The notes under the pieces were generated by a model. That model was not told the DNA's origin. It ran no database searches and saw only the letters and a list, made by a program, of their open reading frames with translations. A program made the position numbers and the translations under genes. A stretch of DNA of 64,000 nt, from the NCBI RefSeq assembly GCF_019336435.1, contig NZ_JAHWXQ010000001.1, positions 620,001 to 684,000 on the forward strand. Reading direction: 5' to 3'. Source of the stretch: Pontibacter populi (GTDB taxonomy: Bacteria; Bacteroidota; Bacteroidia; Cytophagales; Hymenobacteraceae). Positions 1 to 8,530 of this stretch are shown one piece after another. The first letter of the stretch is position 1, and the number at the start of each line of letters is the position of its first letter.

Positions 1-2
1 TG

Positions 3-407
3 CTCTCCCTGCTAACAAAACGCATTCTTAGAATACCACTGGTATTGGGGACAATGCTACTTGGCAAAACGCACTCTAATGGTGGCCTATCGAACGGATT
101 GTCCACCAAGCTCGTGGGCGGACTGGCGCATTACACCGTCGGGGTATTGTATGCTATTGGCTACCTGGCCCTTTGGGAGAGTGGAGTAGGAACCATTACT
201 GCCTCCTGGGGCATGCTTATAGGTTTAGGTAACGGCATTCTCGCCATGATCATCTGGTACTTCTTTTTTATGATCCACCCAAGGCCACCACACATTAAAC
301 TGGAAAGATACCTTATCGAGATGGTATTCAGTCATGTACTTTTCGGCTTCGTAGTTACCTATGTGTATTACCACTTAACGCACGTCGAGTATCCATTCTG
401 GCAATGA
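3..407 (+). CDS. Multi-pass membrane protein, 5' end cut off by window
   Basis: The frame is open to the left edge, so the gene begins before the window; an internal TTG at 45 is not a convincing start because the upstream codons read on as a hydrophobic segment. The visible part (about 135 residues) has roughly four membrane segments: around LVLGTMLLG, the AHYTVGVLYAIGYLALW stretch, a Gly-rich helix ending in WYFFFM, and a C-terminal helix ending in TYVYYHL. It ends in EYPFWQ. The Gly-Thr-Met pattern in the first helix resembles small uncharacterised membrane families, but I cannot name one. No function is assigned. Confidence 0.7.
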   Translation, partial: LSLLTKRILRIPLVLGTMLLGKTHSNGGLSNGLSTKLVGGLAHYTVGVLYAIGYLALWESGVGTITASWGMLIGLGNGILAMIIWYFFFMIHPRPPHIKLERYLIEMVFSHVLFGFVVTYVYYHLTHVEYPFWQ

Positions 408-510
408 GCTATAGTTTAGGAGTTAGAGAGTTTGGGAGTTATAGAGTTAGTGAAGTAAGAAAATTGTAGAGATGCAATGCGCTATGTCTTTTCAGCTACT
501 GAGTAATTGA

Positions 511-570
511 AATCCTGTTAATCCATTAATCCTGAAAATCCTGATTCAGACAACAACCAACAATTTAACC
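511..570. repeat. Short dispersed intergenic repeats (AATCCTG and CAACAATTTAACC types)
   Basis: Positions 511-550 hold several ATCCTG units followed by GATTCAGACA. The reverse complement of the same unit order occurs at 27381-27421. Positions 551-570 hold a CAACAACCAACAATTTAACC segment whose relatives occur at 6027-6048, 10909-10940, 22822-22846 and 33337-33379. Neither encodes a plausible protein. Confidence 0.65.
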
Positions 571-597
571 TCAAACCTTCAGCAATCAGACAAAAAA

Positions 598-636
598 TAA
601 AAACGGCCTGCAACTATAGCTGCAAGCCGTTTTCTT
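598..636 (-). terminator. Rho-independent terminator after rho
   Basis: An inverted repeat AAAACGGC-TGCA / TGCA-GCCGTTTT has a loop containing ACTATAGC and lies 23 bp past the rho stop codon. It could act in both directions. The loop carries part of the genome-wide AACTATAGTT motif. Confidence 0.75.
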
Positions 637-658
637 ATAGTTGATGCTAAACTATAGT

Positions 659-2479
659 TTAGCCGTTCATCGAGATCAGGAATTCTTCGTTGCTCTTCGT
701 ACCAACCATTCTGTCTTTCAGGAACTCCATTGCTTCTACAGAGTTCATATCCGACATAAACTTGCGCAGGATCCAGATACGGTTTAATTCGTCTCTGTCC
801 ATCAGCAGGTCTTCGCGACGAGTACCCGAAGCAGGAACGTCGATAGCAGGGTAAATTCTTCTGTTGGCCAGTTTACGATCCAGCTGAAGTTCCATGTTAC
901 CGGTACCTTTAAATTCTTCGAAGATAACTTCATCCATCTTAGAACCTGTGTCGATAAGCGCAGTGGCGATGATAGTTAATGAACCACCATTCTCTACGTT
1001 ACGGGCAGCACCAAAGAAACGCTTCGGCTTGTGCAATGCATTTGCATCCACACCACCCGATAAGATCTTACCAGACGACGGAACAACTGTGTTATAAGCA
1101 CGAGCCAGACGCGTGATCGAATCCAGGAGAATTACCACATCATGGCCACACTCTACCATTCGCTTCGCTTTGTCCAGCACAATGCTCGATACTTTCACGT
1201 GGCGCTCCGCAGTTTCATCAAATGTTGATGCTATTACTTCCGCTTTTACACTACGTGCCATGTCAGTCACCTCTTCCGGACGTTCGTCAATCAGCAGGAT
1301 CATCAGGTAAACTTCCGGGTGGTTTTCGGAAATAGCGTTGGCTATCTCTTTCAGCAACACGGTTTTACCTGTTTTAGGCTGCGCCACGATCATACCACGC
1401 TGGCCTTTACCGATAGGGGCAAAAAGGTCCAGAATACGGGTTGAAAGCTGGCTTGGCTTGGTAGTTAATTTTAAACGCTCTTCCGGGAAAAGCGGCGTTA
1501 AGTGCTGGAACGGAATACGGTCACGAATTTCTTCTGTGGTACGTCCGTTTACAGTTTCCACTTTAAGCAGGGCAAAATACTTTTCGCCTTCTTTTGGCGG
1601 GCGTATCTGGCCTTTTACAGTATCTCCTGTTTTAAGACCAAATAATTTTATCTGCGATGGTGATACATAAATATCATCCGGAGATGCTAAATAGTTATAG
1701 TGCGTTGAACGCAGGAAACCATACCCATCCTGCATCAGCTCAAGCACACCTTCGTTTAGGATTATACCATCAAACTCCTTGAAAATATTGCCCCCTGCAT
1801 TTGCATTCTGCTGTTGCGGGTTGTTACGACGCTGATTATTGTCGAAGCGGTTATCTGGTCTGTTCGTTTGCTGATCGCTACGTTGCTCACGGTTATCCTG
1901 GCGTGGCTCACGCTCCGGACGTTGCTCGCGGTTATCGTTGCGGTTTTCTGAGCGCTGCTCACGGCCATCATTACGCTCACGTGGTTCGCGGTTCTGCACT
2001 TCCGTACGTTCCGGTCTTGGCTCCCGAGGCTGGTTCTCGGTTCTCTCTGCTCTTGGCTCGCGTGTTTCTGTGCGTGGCTCACCATTGGTCTGTTCCCTGT
2101 TTTCGCGGCGTGGCTGAATACGTTCACGGTCGCGTTGCGGACCATGGTCTTTAACTGGCGCTGCGGCTGGTTTTGGTGCACGTTCCGGTTGTTCGGCACG
2201 TACTACAGGTCTTCTCTCTTCCGGTGCTGGTGCAGGTGCTGGGGCTTCTTCTTCTATTGTTGCAATTTCAGGAGATGATTCGCTTGCTGGGGCAGCAGAA
2301 CTGGCAACAGGTTTGATCTTTTTAGGTAATTTCTCAGGTGGGGTGATGGCTTGTTGATCCAGGATTTTGTAGATGATGTCCTGTTTGCTCAGTTTTTTGA
2401 AGTTCTGAACGCCCAGGTCCTCTGCAATTTCCTTGAGTTCTGAAAGAAGCCTATCTTTCAATTCTTCAATATTGTACAT
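659..2479 (-). CDS. rho: Transcription termination factor Rho with long disordered insert
   Basis: Hexameric RNA-dependent ATPase and translocase that ends transcription. Residues 1-45 are the Rho N-terminal helical domain. About 46-230 is a low-complexity Arg/Glu/Asn/Pro/Gln segment absent from E. coli Rho (419 aa against 606 aa here). The cold-shock-like RNA-binding domain follows (DGYGFLRS near 251). The ATPase core has Walker A PKTGKT near 368-373, Walker B VVILLDS near 448-454, and the Q/R-loop region with GGVDANAL near 475-482. Long disordered Rho inserts are known in Bacteroidota, and in Bacteroides thetaiotaomicron the insert drives condensate formation; the same role here is inference. 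The gene stands alone, contains none of the AACTATA/TATAGTT motifs common around it, and has its own terminator. Confidence 0.97.
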   Translation of the reverse strand: MYNIEELKDRLLSELKEIAEDLGVQNFKKLSKQDIIYKILDQQAITPPEKLPKKIKPVASSAAPASESSPEIATIEEEAPAPAPAPEERRPVVRAEQPERAPKPAAAPVKDHGPQRDRERIQPRRENREQTNGEPRTETREPRAERTENQPREPRPERTEVQNREPRERNDGREQRSENRNDNREQRPEREPRQDNREQRSDQQTNRPDNRFDNNQRRNNPQQQNANAGGNIFKEFDGIILNEGVLELMQDGYGFLRSTHYNYLASPDDIYVSPSQIKLFGLKTGDTVKGQIRPPKEGEKYFALLKVETVNGRTTEEIRDRIPFQHLTPLFPEERLKLTTKPSQLSTRILDLFAPIGKGQRGMIVAQPKTGKTVLLKEIANAISENHPEVYLMILLIDERPEEVTDMARSVKAEVIASTFDETAERHVKVSSIVLDKAKRMVECGHDVVILLDSITRLARAYNTVVPSSGKILSGGVDANALHKPKRFFGAARNVENGGSLTIIATALIDTGSKMDEVIFEEFKGTGNMELQLDRKLANRRIYPAIDVPASGTRREDLLMDRDELNRIWILRKFMSDMNSVEAMEFLKDRMVGTKSNEEFLISMNG

Positions 2480-2708
2480 AAATGTGGTATGGTGGTTAAT
2501 GTGATGCCGGAAGCGTGATGATACACGAACGCAGCGAGAGTCTTAAATTATAAATCAGGAAACAGAATAGATTGCGTAGAAATAGTGAGGCTCAGGAAGG
2601 GCCTGCTTCATAAATGCACTGCAATGTTATTGCAATAGCACCTAATTAACAAATATTACGCATCATTTTATGCAAAATGTTTCAGAAAACCGGTAAAAGA
2701 TTTACGAA

Positions 2709-2741
2709 TTGCCGCGTACTACGCAAAAAAGTATATTTTTG
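2709..2741 (+). promoter_or_regulatory. Bacteroidota-type promoter of serS
   Basis: TATTTTTG at 2734-2741 fits the -7 consensus TAnnTTTG, and TTG at 2709-2711 lies 22 bp upstream, inside the usual 17-23 bp spacing. This implies a leader of about 15 nt before the serS ATG at 2764. Confidence 0.5.
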
Positions 2742-2763
2742 TACCAATACTTAACACTCAACT

Positions 2764-4038
2764 ATGCTACAACTATCCGTTTTAAGAGAGCAGACAGACC
2801 TGGTAGTGGAAGGCCTCAACAAGAAAAACTACAAAAATGCAGCCGCAGAAGTTGCCGCTTTACTAGACCTTGACCAGCGTCGCCGGCAGGTACAGAGCGA
2901 GCACGACGAGCTGCAGGCCCGGTCTAACAGCATCTCCAAAGAGATCGGAATTCTGATGAAGAACGGCGAACGCGAGAAAGCCGAATCTTATAAAGCACAA
3001 ACTACTGAATTAAAGCAGCAGGCCAAAACCCTCGCCGACCAGTTAACTACACTGGAAGATGAATTGCAGGCCGCTTTGTACAAGTTACCGAACCTGCCTC
3101 ACGTAAGTGTTCCTGTTGGTAGAACAGCAGAAGATAACGAAGTAGTTCTACAACACGGCGAAATTCCAACATTGCATGCTGGTGCGCAGCCTCACTGGGA
3201 GCTTATTCAGAAGTACGATATCATTGATTTCGACCTTGGCAATAAGATTACGGGTGCTGGTTTCCCGGTTTATAAAAAGCATGGTGCCCGTTTGCAGCGT
3301 GCACTTATCAACTTCTTTTTAGATGAAGCCCTGAAAGCTGGTTATACTGAGATACAGCCTCCAATTCTGGTTAATGAAGCATCGGGCTACGGCACCGGCC
3401 AGTTACCGGACAAGGACGGCCAGATGTACCACGCCACGGAAGATAACTATTACCTTATACCGACGGCTGAGGTACCGATAACAAACATTTACCGCGACGT
3501 AATTGTACCGGCTGACCAGTTGCCAATTAAAAATGCAGGCCATACACCGTGTTTCAGAAGAGAAGCTGGCTCGTGGGGTGCTGATGTACGCGGATTGAAC
3601 CGTTTACACCAGTTTGACAAGGTAGAAATTGTACAGATTACGCTGCCTGAGAAGTCTTATGAAACGCTGGAAGAAATGAGCAGCTACATTCAGGGCTTGT
3701 TGCAGAAACTGGAGTTACCTTACCGTGTGCTGCGCTTATGCGGTGGCGATATGGGCTTCACGTCTGCTCTTACTTATGATATGGAAGTTTATTCTACAGC
3801 ACAGGGCCGCTGGCTGGAAGTAAGTTCTGCCTCTAACTTCGAAACGTATCAGGCTAACCGCTTGAAACTGCGTTATAAAAATGAAGCTGGCAAAACACAG
3901 TTGCTGCATACCTTAAATGGTAGTGCCCTTGCCCTGCCGCGTATAGTTGCCGCTATTTTAGAGAATAACCAGACACCAGATGGTATCAACATGCCAAAAG
4001 TGCTGCACCCATATTTAGGGTTTGAGAAAATTGGGTAA
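2764..4038 (+). CDS. serS: Seryl-tRNA synthetase
   Basis: Charges tRNA-Ser with serine in the cytosol. The 424 residues are of normal length for the family. Residues 1-110 form the antiparallel coiled-coil arm that grips the long variable arm of tRNA-Ser. The class II catalytic domain follows, with a motif 2 region FRREAGSWGADVRGLNRLHQ and downstream FDKVE, and motif 3 as NGSALALPRIVAAILENNQ. The motif 2 Trp (GSWGAD) replaces the more usual small residue but the catalytic arginines are kept. The ATG is 23 nt after a good -7 element. One TATAGTT motif lies near the 3' end. Terminator hairpin directly downstream. Confidence 0.97.
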   Translation: MLQLSVLREQTDLVVEGLNKKNYKNAAAEVAALLDLDQRRRQVQSEHDELQARSNSISKEIGILMKNGEREKAESYKAQTTELKQQAKTLADQLTTLEDELQAALYKLPNLPHVSVPVGRTAEDNEVVLQHGEIPTLHAGAQPHWELIQKYDIIDFDLGNKITGAGFPVYKKHGARLQRALINFFLDEALKAGYTEIQPPILVNEASGYGTGQLPDKDGQMYHATEDNYYLIPTAEVPITNIYRDVIVPADQLPIKNAGHTPCFRREAGSWGADVRGLNRLHQFDKVEIVQITLPEKSYETLEEMSSYIQGLLQKLELPYRVLRLCGGDMGFTSALTYDMEVYSTAQGRWLEVSSASNFETYQANRLKLRYKNEAGKTQLLHTLNGSALALPRIVAAILENNQTPDGINMPKVLHPYLGFEKIG

Positions 4039-4066
4039 AACTTGAAGATGAAACATTTGTAAAGTG

Positions 4067-4102
4067 TAAAAGCCGCTGATGACCTCAGCGGCTTTTATTT
4101 TA
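4067..4102 (+). terminator. Terminator after serS
   Basis: AAAAGCCGCTGA / TCAGCGGCTTTT stem with a short loop followed by ATTTTAT, starting 29 bp after the serS stop. Confidence 0.85.
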
Positions 4103-4149
4103 TAGTTGGTTAGACGCAAAATATTGCGTCTCTACAATTAGACATAATG

Positions 4150-4275
4150 CTCTTTCGGACTTCCTAGTCCGGAAGCACTCTGCTGGGGACATCCTTGTCC
4201 CTGTATTACTAACAACGCGGACGTGGACGTCCGCAGCAGATGGGTTTCGGACACAGATGTCCGAAACAGCTAGTC
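4150..4275. repeat. Four-hairpin GGAC-N6-GTCC element, copy 1
   Basis: Four consecutive hairpins share the pattern GGAC-N6-GTCC: loop TTCCTA near 4154-4174, loop ATCCTT near 4185-4202, loop GTGGAC at 4217-4234, and loop ACAGAT at 4245-4266, the last followed by CAGCTA. The same hairpin order is found at 59229-59377. It lies between the convergent genes serS and 4290-4697. No coding potential. Confidence 0.8.
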
Positions 4276-4289
4276 ATGTAAAATTAAAT

Positions 4290-4697
4290 TTAACTGCCAA
4301 ACTGCTCCTGGTATGCCTGGTAGTGGTTTTGGAGTTTATATTTTTTGAGCTCTCCATCTTTTGCAGCTTTTATAGTTTCTTCGGTTATAGTTTGCTGCTG
4401 CAGCAGGTTCATCAGTAGATTGTCATTCTCAGTTAAACCTTCCTGTAGAGTCAGGGCTTCGTATTGTTGTAAAAATTCCGGGTTCAGACTCAGTTTATTC
4501 TTGTTTATAGATACCACCTCAGCCGCTACCAGTTTTAGCAGGTTTTCTTCCACTTCCTTTAATGTAAATATAGTACCGTCTAAGGCATCGGCCATCAATA
4601 GCACTTCCTGCAAAGGTGCGCTGCCATCACCTCCAGTCGCTAAAAGTAAGGCTTCTAAAAATTGCGTGTCGGTTTGCTGCCAGTTATAGTTCTTCAT
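4290..4697 (-). CDS. Hypothetical protein, second gene of GT9 operon
   Basis: A 135-residue soluble protein, mostly helical by eye, acidic, with no signal peptide or membrane segment. I chose the ATG at 4697 (MKNYNWQQTDTQF) rather than the longer frame, because the longer frame runs into the upstream gene. With this start the gap to the upstream GT9 gene is only 4 bp, so the two are probably cotranscribed. I recognise no family. The C-terminal half is rich in Gln and Leu. Confidence 0.75.
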   Translation of the reverse strand: MKNYNWQQTDTQFLEALLLATGGDGSAPLQEVLLMADALDGTIFTLKEVEENLLKLVAAEVVSINKNKLSLNPEFLQQYEALTLQEGLTENDNLLMNLLQQQTITEETIKAAKDGELKKYKLQNHYQAYQEQFGS

Positions 4698-4701
4698 CGT
4701 C

Positions 4702-5688
4702 TTATAGTTCTCTGTTCGCAAAATCAACTATAGCCTGCTCGTCAATATCGCGCATGCATTTAAAGTGGCCGAGCGGGCACTCTGATCTCCCGAATTTGGT
4801 ACATGGCCGACATGGCAATTCCACTCCTGCTTCGTAATGTTTGGTAACCTGGTATGGTTGCACGCCTAAAAGCTCCGGTACGGTGCTTCCCCAGATCGTT
4901 ACCAGTTCTTTATCAAACGCTTCAGAGATATGCGTTAGCCCAGTATCAAAACCAATTACTTTAGCCGCCTGCTTCACCACATACACCGATTCGTTCATGT
5001 TCAGTTTTCCGCAGGCATTGTACACTTTCGCCCCGGCAGCTTTTGCTATAATGGTACCGTTCTCCTCCACGTCCTTGCCACCCAGTAGCACTACCGGTTT
5101 ATTTAATGAGTTGCAGATGCTGATCACCTGTTCATTGGGCATACGTTTTGTAAAATGCGTGGCTCCAATAATAAAAGCTACATAATCTTGCTGGTGAGTT
5201 TCTGGTAAAAGTGTATTTAAACTATAGTCGCCGGGCAGGAAATAGTCTACTGGTTTCTGATCATTCACAACACCCAGGAACTTTACCGTTTCCAGGTAGC
5301 GGTCAACAAGGTGAGTTGGTTTGACAGTGTTAAGCTTAAACTTTAGCGCCAGAATTTTGCGGATGCGCTGCTTTTTGAACGTAGAGAATTTTACGCCCAG
5401 TTTATACTTTACCAGCACCGAGCGCAGACTGTTGTGCAGGTCTATCACGTAATCAAACTGCTCAGCTTTTAACTCTTGAATGGTGTCGTTCAGCTTATCT
5501 TTCAGCAGATGCAGTTTATCTACATAGGGATTATTGTCCAGAATAAACCGGAAACCGGGTTTCGTTAGAAAATGGATTTCTGCACCCGGCACCTGTAGCT
5601 TCAGGCAACGAACTACGGGCGTGGTGTAAATAATATCTCCGATTGAGCTGAACCGGATAATCAGTATTTTAAGCTTCTCTTTTTGCAA
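4702..5688 (-). CDS. Glycosyltransferase family 9 (heptosyltransferase-like)
   Basis: Predicted to add a sugar, ADP-heptose in the classic members, to the LPS core on the cytoplasmic face. It opens with the GT9 signature LKILIIRFSSIGDIIYTTPV. The second Rossmann half includes FIIGATHFTKRMP, VVLLGGKD and a GFDTGLTHISEAF segment near the donor site. The C terminus has a Cys-rich stretch, CRPCTKFGRSECPLGHFKC, shared with the second GT9 at 17006-18028, so the two are paralogues. Length of 328 aa is normal. It heads a two-gene operon with 4290-4697. Confidence 0.9.
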   Translation of the reverse strand: MQKEKLKILIIRFSSIGDIIYTTPVVRCLKLQVPGAEIHFLTKPGFRFILDNNPYVDKLHLLKDKLNDTIQELKAEQFDYVIDLHNSLRSVLVKYKLGVKFSTFKKQRIRKILALKFKLNTVKPTHLVDRYLETVKFLGVVNDQKPVDYFLPGDYSLNTLLPETHQQDYVAFIIGATHFTKRMPNEQVISICNSLNKPVVLLGGKDVEENGTIIAKAAGAKVYNACGKLNMNESVYVVKQAAKVIGFDTGLTHISEAFDKELVTIWGSTVPELLGVQPYQVTKHYEAGVELPCRPCTKFGRSECPLGHFKCMRDIDEQAIVDFANREL

Positions 5689-6040
5689 TGGAGCTGTTTA
5701 GTTTTATAATTTAAGCCTCTTGTATCTTCACTCAAGATTCTTTCAGAATGACAAAAAAGGCTAGTACTATAGTTTGGTCTTTTTACAGTTTGTCATCTCG
5801 ACGTCAGGAGAGATCTATCTGGAATTCCGACCAGATTTCTCGCTGCACTTGAAATGACATTGTAAATCTATCATGGCGCGAGCGTCTTCGCTCGTGACTT
5901 GCTATAGCGGTGCCTCTGGCCCCTTTTAAATTCTTATATTGTCTTTGTTATTACATCAAATGGGCGGGACGCCCAACTATAGTTCGACACGAGCGAAGAC
6001 GCTCGCGCCATAGTTACTTAGATGATCCAACAATCAACAA
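5689..6040. other. Intergenic mosaic of repeat modules
   Basis: This 352-bp gap has no gene. It holds two facing GTCATYTCGA...GAGAAATCT-type modules (about 5790-5862), which are the end module of the long repeat family also at 12.5, 19.7 and 28.0 kb. A MITE-like inverted repeat (5873-6011) and a CAACAATCAACAATTAAA repeat (6027-6048) follow. Confidence 0.7.
5873..6011. repeat. MITE-like element with 24-bp perfect terminal inverted repeats
   Basis: The left arm 5873-5896 and right arm 5988-6011 are perfect reverse complements over 24 bp, separated by 91 bp. Each arm is itself a hairpin (CGAGCG-TCTT-CGCTCG). The centre holds a third one, GGGCG-GGA-CGCCC, followed at once by a complete AACTATAGTT (5975-5984). 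No transposase frame and no clear target duplication. Confidence 0.7.
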
Positions 6041-7741
6041 TTAAATCCCTGCCTTCCGCTTGTTAAAGTAGGCTTCCACTTCATCCGCCGACTTCGCATT
6101 AAAGGTCATCTCTTTCGTTAATCCGCCTTTTCTACCAACCAACACACCGTACTTCATATCGTCGTAGCCGCTGGTGTGGTGGGCATCAGGGTTTATGCTG
6201 AGCATCACACCTTTTTCCAGAGCATACTGTACGTGGCGCCAGTCCAGGTCTAAACGCCAGGGGTTGGAATTTATCTCGATGATGACGTTGTTAGCAGCAC
6301 AGGCATCAATTACCATTTTGTGGTTGATCGGGTAACCTTCGCGGCGCAGCAGCAGCCTGCCGGTTGGGTGGCCCAGCATGGTTGTGTATGGGTTCTCAAT
6401 AGCTGTGATCAGGCGTTGTGTAGCCTTTTTCTCATCCATGTTCAGCACACTATGCACACTGGCAACTATAAAATCAAACGTCTTCAGGATATCTTCTTCA
6501 TAGTCCAGGGAGCCATCTGTCAGAATATCCGACTCAATGCCTTTAAATATTTTGAAAGGAGCTAGTTTCTGGTTCAGCTCGTCGATTTCTTTTTGTTGGC
6601 GCAATACATCGCCTTCGCGCAGGCCACCTGCATACGACGCGGTTTTGCTGTGATCCGAAATACCTAAATACTGGTAGCCCATGTCGCGGCAGAAGGTGGC
6701 CATTTGCTCCAGTGTATGAGCGCCATCAGAGTACGTACTATGGTTATGTAAAATTCCTTTCAGATCGGAGAGCTCGAGCAGTTTTGGCAACTTGTTATCC
6801 ATGGCCAGTTGCAGCTCATTGGTGCCTTCGCGTAGTTCCGGAACTACGTAAGCCATACCGGCTGCGTGGTACACGTCCTCCTCGGTTTTATGGTTCTCTT
6901 CGCGCAGCACACTAAGCATACATTTACCGGCAGCAAAAACCTGGGTTAAATGCGCCTCTGAAGCAGAACGCAACACCACTTCGTTTGCAAAGCAGGCATC
7001 GTCCACCAGTCTTATTTCAGTGGCCATGCCGTTCAAACTATAGTTGCCGCGCCAGATGCGTGGGCCGGAATTCTTAACATCCTGCTCCAGTACATCTATT
7101 TTGCCAAGTTTTTCGCAGGCTTCTTTAAAGGTGTCTGTACCAACTACAAACTGCAGGCTTTCCACAATTTCCATGCGGCGACGCACATCTCCCACCACTT
7201 CTACTTTAGCATCAGGCAGGGCTTGCTTTATAGTTTGCAGCAGTTCTTCAGCGCTTGGCTCAGCTTCGGCATACAGCAATTTACCACGGTTTTGCTGCGT
7301 AAAAAGCAGCGCCTGTTTTATATTTTCCTGGGTTTTAGCGCCAAAGCCTTTCAGTTTGCTCAGTTTGTCCTGCTCGCAGGCATCCAGCAATTCTTCCACG
7401 GTTTCGGTGCCCAGCTCTTTCCAGATGGTGCGTACTTTTTTAGGACCGATGCCTTTTATGCGCAACATCTCTACTACACCCGGCGGTGTGGCCGCCAGCA
7501 TCTGGTACAGTTCAGCAAAAGAACCGGTCTGGTTTATTTCGATAATTTTAGCGGCAATGCCTTTGCCTACACCTTGTATACTTTCCAGCGTGGCCTGGCT
7601 CATGCCTGCCAGTGGTTCTTCAACCAATTCCAGCGTAGCGGCGCCATTTACATAAGAGCGTACCTTAAACGGGTTCTCGTCGTGCAGCTCCATTAGTTCG
7701 GCAGCCAGCTTAAACAGTCGTATAATCTTTTTATTTTCCAC
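6041..7741 (-). CDS. PolX-family protein: intact PHP domain, degenerate polymerase site
   Basis: Domain order is that of bacterial DNA polymerase X (566 aa here, about 570 aa in B. subtilis): N-terminal helix-hairpin-helix region (VRSYVNGAATL, GVGKGIAAKI, GIGPKKVRTIW, GFGAKTQENI), nucleotidyltransferase palm (about 150-300) and C-terminal PHP domain (about 325-566). The PHP metal motifs are complete: HNHSTYSDG, ISDHS, GIESDIL, ASVHS, GHPTG and NPDAHH. The palm is not: where active PolX has a D-x-D pair this protein has VESLQFVVG, and where the third Asp is expected it has ATEIRLV. I infer a repair nuclease or phosphoesterase without polymerase activity. Stands alone. Confidence 0.9.
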   Translation of the reverse strand: MENKKIIRLFKLAAELMELHDENPFKVRSYVNGAATLELVEEPLAGMSQATLESIQGVGKGIAAKIIEINQTGSFAELYQMLAATPPGVVEMLRIKGIGPKKVRTIWKELGTETVEELLDACEQDKLSKLKGFGAKTQENIKQALLFTQQNRGKLLYAEAEPSAEELLQTIKQALPDAKVEVVGDVRRRMEIVESLQFVVGTDTFKEACEKLGKIDVLEQDVKNSGPRIWRGNYSLNGMATEIRLVDDACFANEVVLRSASEAHLTQVFAAGKCMLSVLREENHKTEEDVYHAAGMAYVVPELREGTNELQLAMDNKLPKLLELSDLKGILHNHSTYSDGAHTLEQMATFCRDMGYQYLGISDHSKTASYAGGLREGDVLRQQKEIDELNQKLAPFKIFKGIESDILTDGSLDYEEDILKTFDFIVASVHSVLNMDEKKATQRLITAIENPYTTMLGHPTGRLLLRREGYPINHKMVIDACAANNVIIEINSNPWRLDLDWRHVQYALEKGVMLSINPDAHHTSGYDDMKYGVLVGRKGGLTKEMTFNAKSADEVEAYFNKRKAGI

Positions 7742-7883
7742 GGCGCTATATCGTATAGTTACAAAGATAGGAAAACAGCCCGAACCATACTTGTAGTCGT
7801 TTTATATTCATTTGCTTCTATATAAAGGCAGAAATTCCTATCTTGTCTTATAAAACATGCTGCTGTCGCAGCTTTCCATACTT

Positions 7884-8297
7884 ATGAAATACGCTTCGCT
7901 GCTTTGTTTGGTGTGCCTGCTGTTGCTGGCTAACACCTGTAAAAAATCTACTAAGCTTGAACAACAACTTGTTGGTAAAACCTGGCTGCATGCTTTTGAA
8001 GAAGACCAGGAAGAAATAACCACTTACAGGCCTAATACCTACGACTTTGCTCCATCGCGCGGCCGTACTGGGTTTATGCTTGAGAAAGGTGGTATCCTGA
8101 AGAATTATGCCATTGCCCCTGCCGACGGACTGGAAGAGCAGCCAGGCACCTGGCAGTTTCTGGGTAACGACAAGATCCTGATAACTATAAAACCGGTTGG
8201 GCAGCCACAGCAGCAGTATATGATCGAGGTCGTGTCGCTGGAGAATGAGGTGCTAAAAGTAAAACGCGAAGAAGTTACCGGAGACCCGCTTAAATAA
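7884..8297 (+). CDS. Small lipoprotein of unknown function
   Basis: I chose the ATG at 7884 rather than 7857 because it begins a typical lipoprotein signal: MKYASLLCLVCLLLLANTC, with Cys as the lipidation site. The mature part (about 118 residues) has a GTWQFLGNDKILITI segment typical of small lipocalin-like Bacteroidota lipoproteins that hold a beta sheet, but I cannot name the family. It sits 1 bp from the next small membrane protein gene, suggesting an operon through 8725. Confidence 0.75.
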   Translation: MKYASLLCLVCLLLLANTCKKSTKLEQQLVGKTWLHAFEEDQEEITTYRPNTYDFAPSRGRTGFMLEKGGILKNYAIAPADGLEEQPGTWQFLGNDKILITIKPVGQPQQQYMIEVVSLENEVLKVKREEVTGDPLK

Positions 8298-8298
8298 T

Positions 8299-8493
8299 AT
8301 GTTCAGCTACCGAAAATTAAGTGCCCGCACCCGTACCATTATTTTAGTAACCCTGCTGGGCATTCTTACAATTCTTATAGTTACCGAACCCAGAGGCGAC
8401 GTTTTTAACTTTATAAAAGGCTTCCTGAACGGAATACTGATCGTGATGTTTTTGGGAGAAGTGATGCTTTACTTTATGAATAAAAAGAAGTGA
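8299..8493 (+). CDS. Small two-helix membrane protein, paralogue A
   Basis: A 64-residue protein with a basic N terminus (FSYRKLSARTRTII), one membrane helix (about 14-29), a short polar link and a second helix (about 40-58), ending in NKKK. It resembles the next gene in length, layout and the RTII-start of the first helix, so the two probably arose by duplication. It begins 1 bp after the upstream lipoprotein stop. Confidence 0.65.
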   Translation: MFSYRKLSARTRTIILVTLLGILTILIVTEPRGDVFNFIKGFLNGILIVMFLGEVMLYFMNKKK

Positions 8494-8530
8494 CGTTAAT
8501 CTCCAACCGAAAAGAAAATCAGGCAACCAC

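Noticed and set aside
1762..2199. Open frame of 145 codons overlapping the rho insert on the same strand
   Set aside because: It is a frame-shifted shadow of the low-complexity Arg/Glu/Asn-coding region; composition follows from repeats in rho.
2480..2763. Possible tRNA or small RNA between rho and serS
   Set aside because: I found no cloverleaf pattern or TTCGA-type T-loop; only a promoter can be supported.
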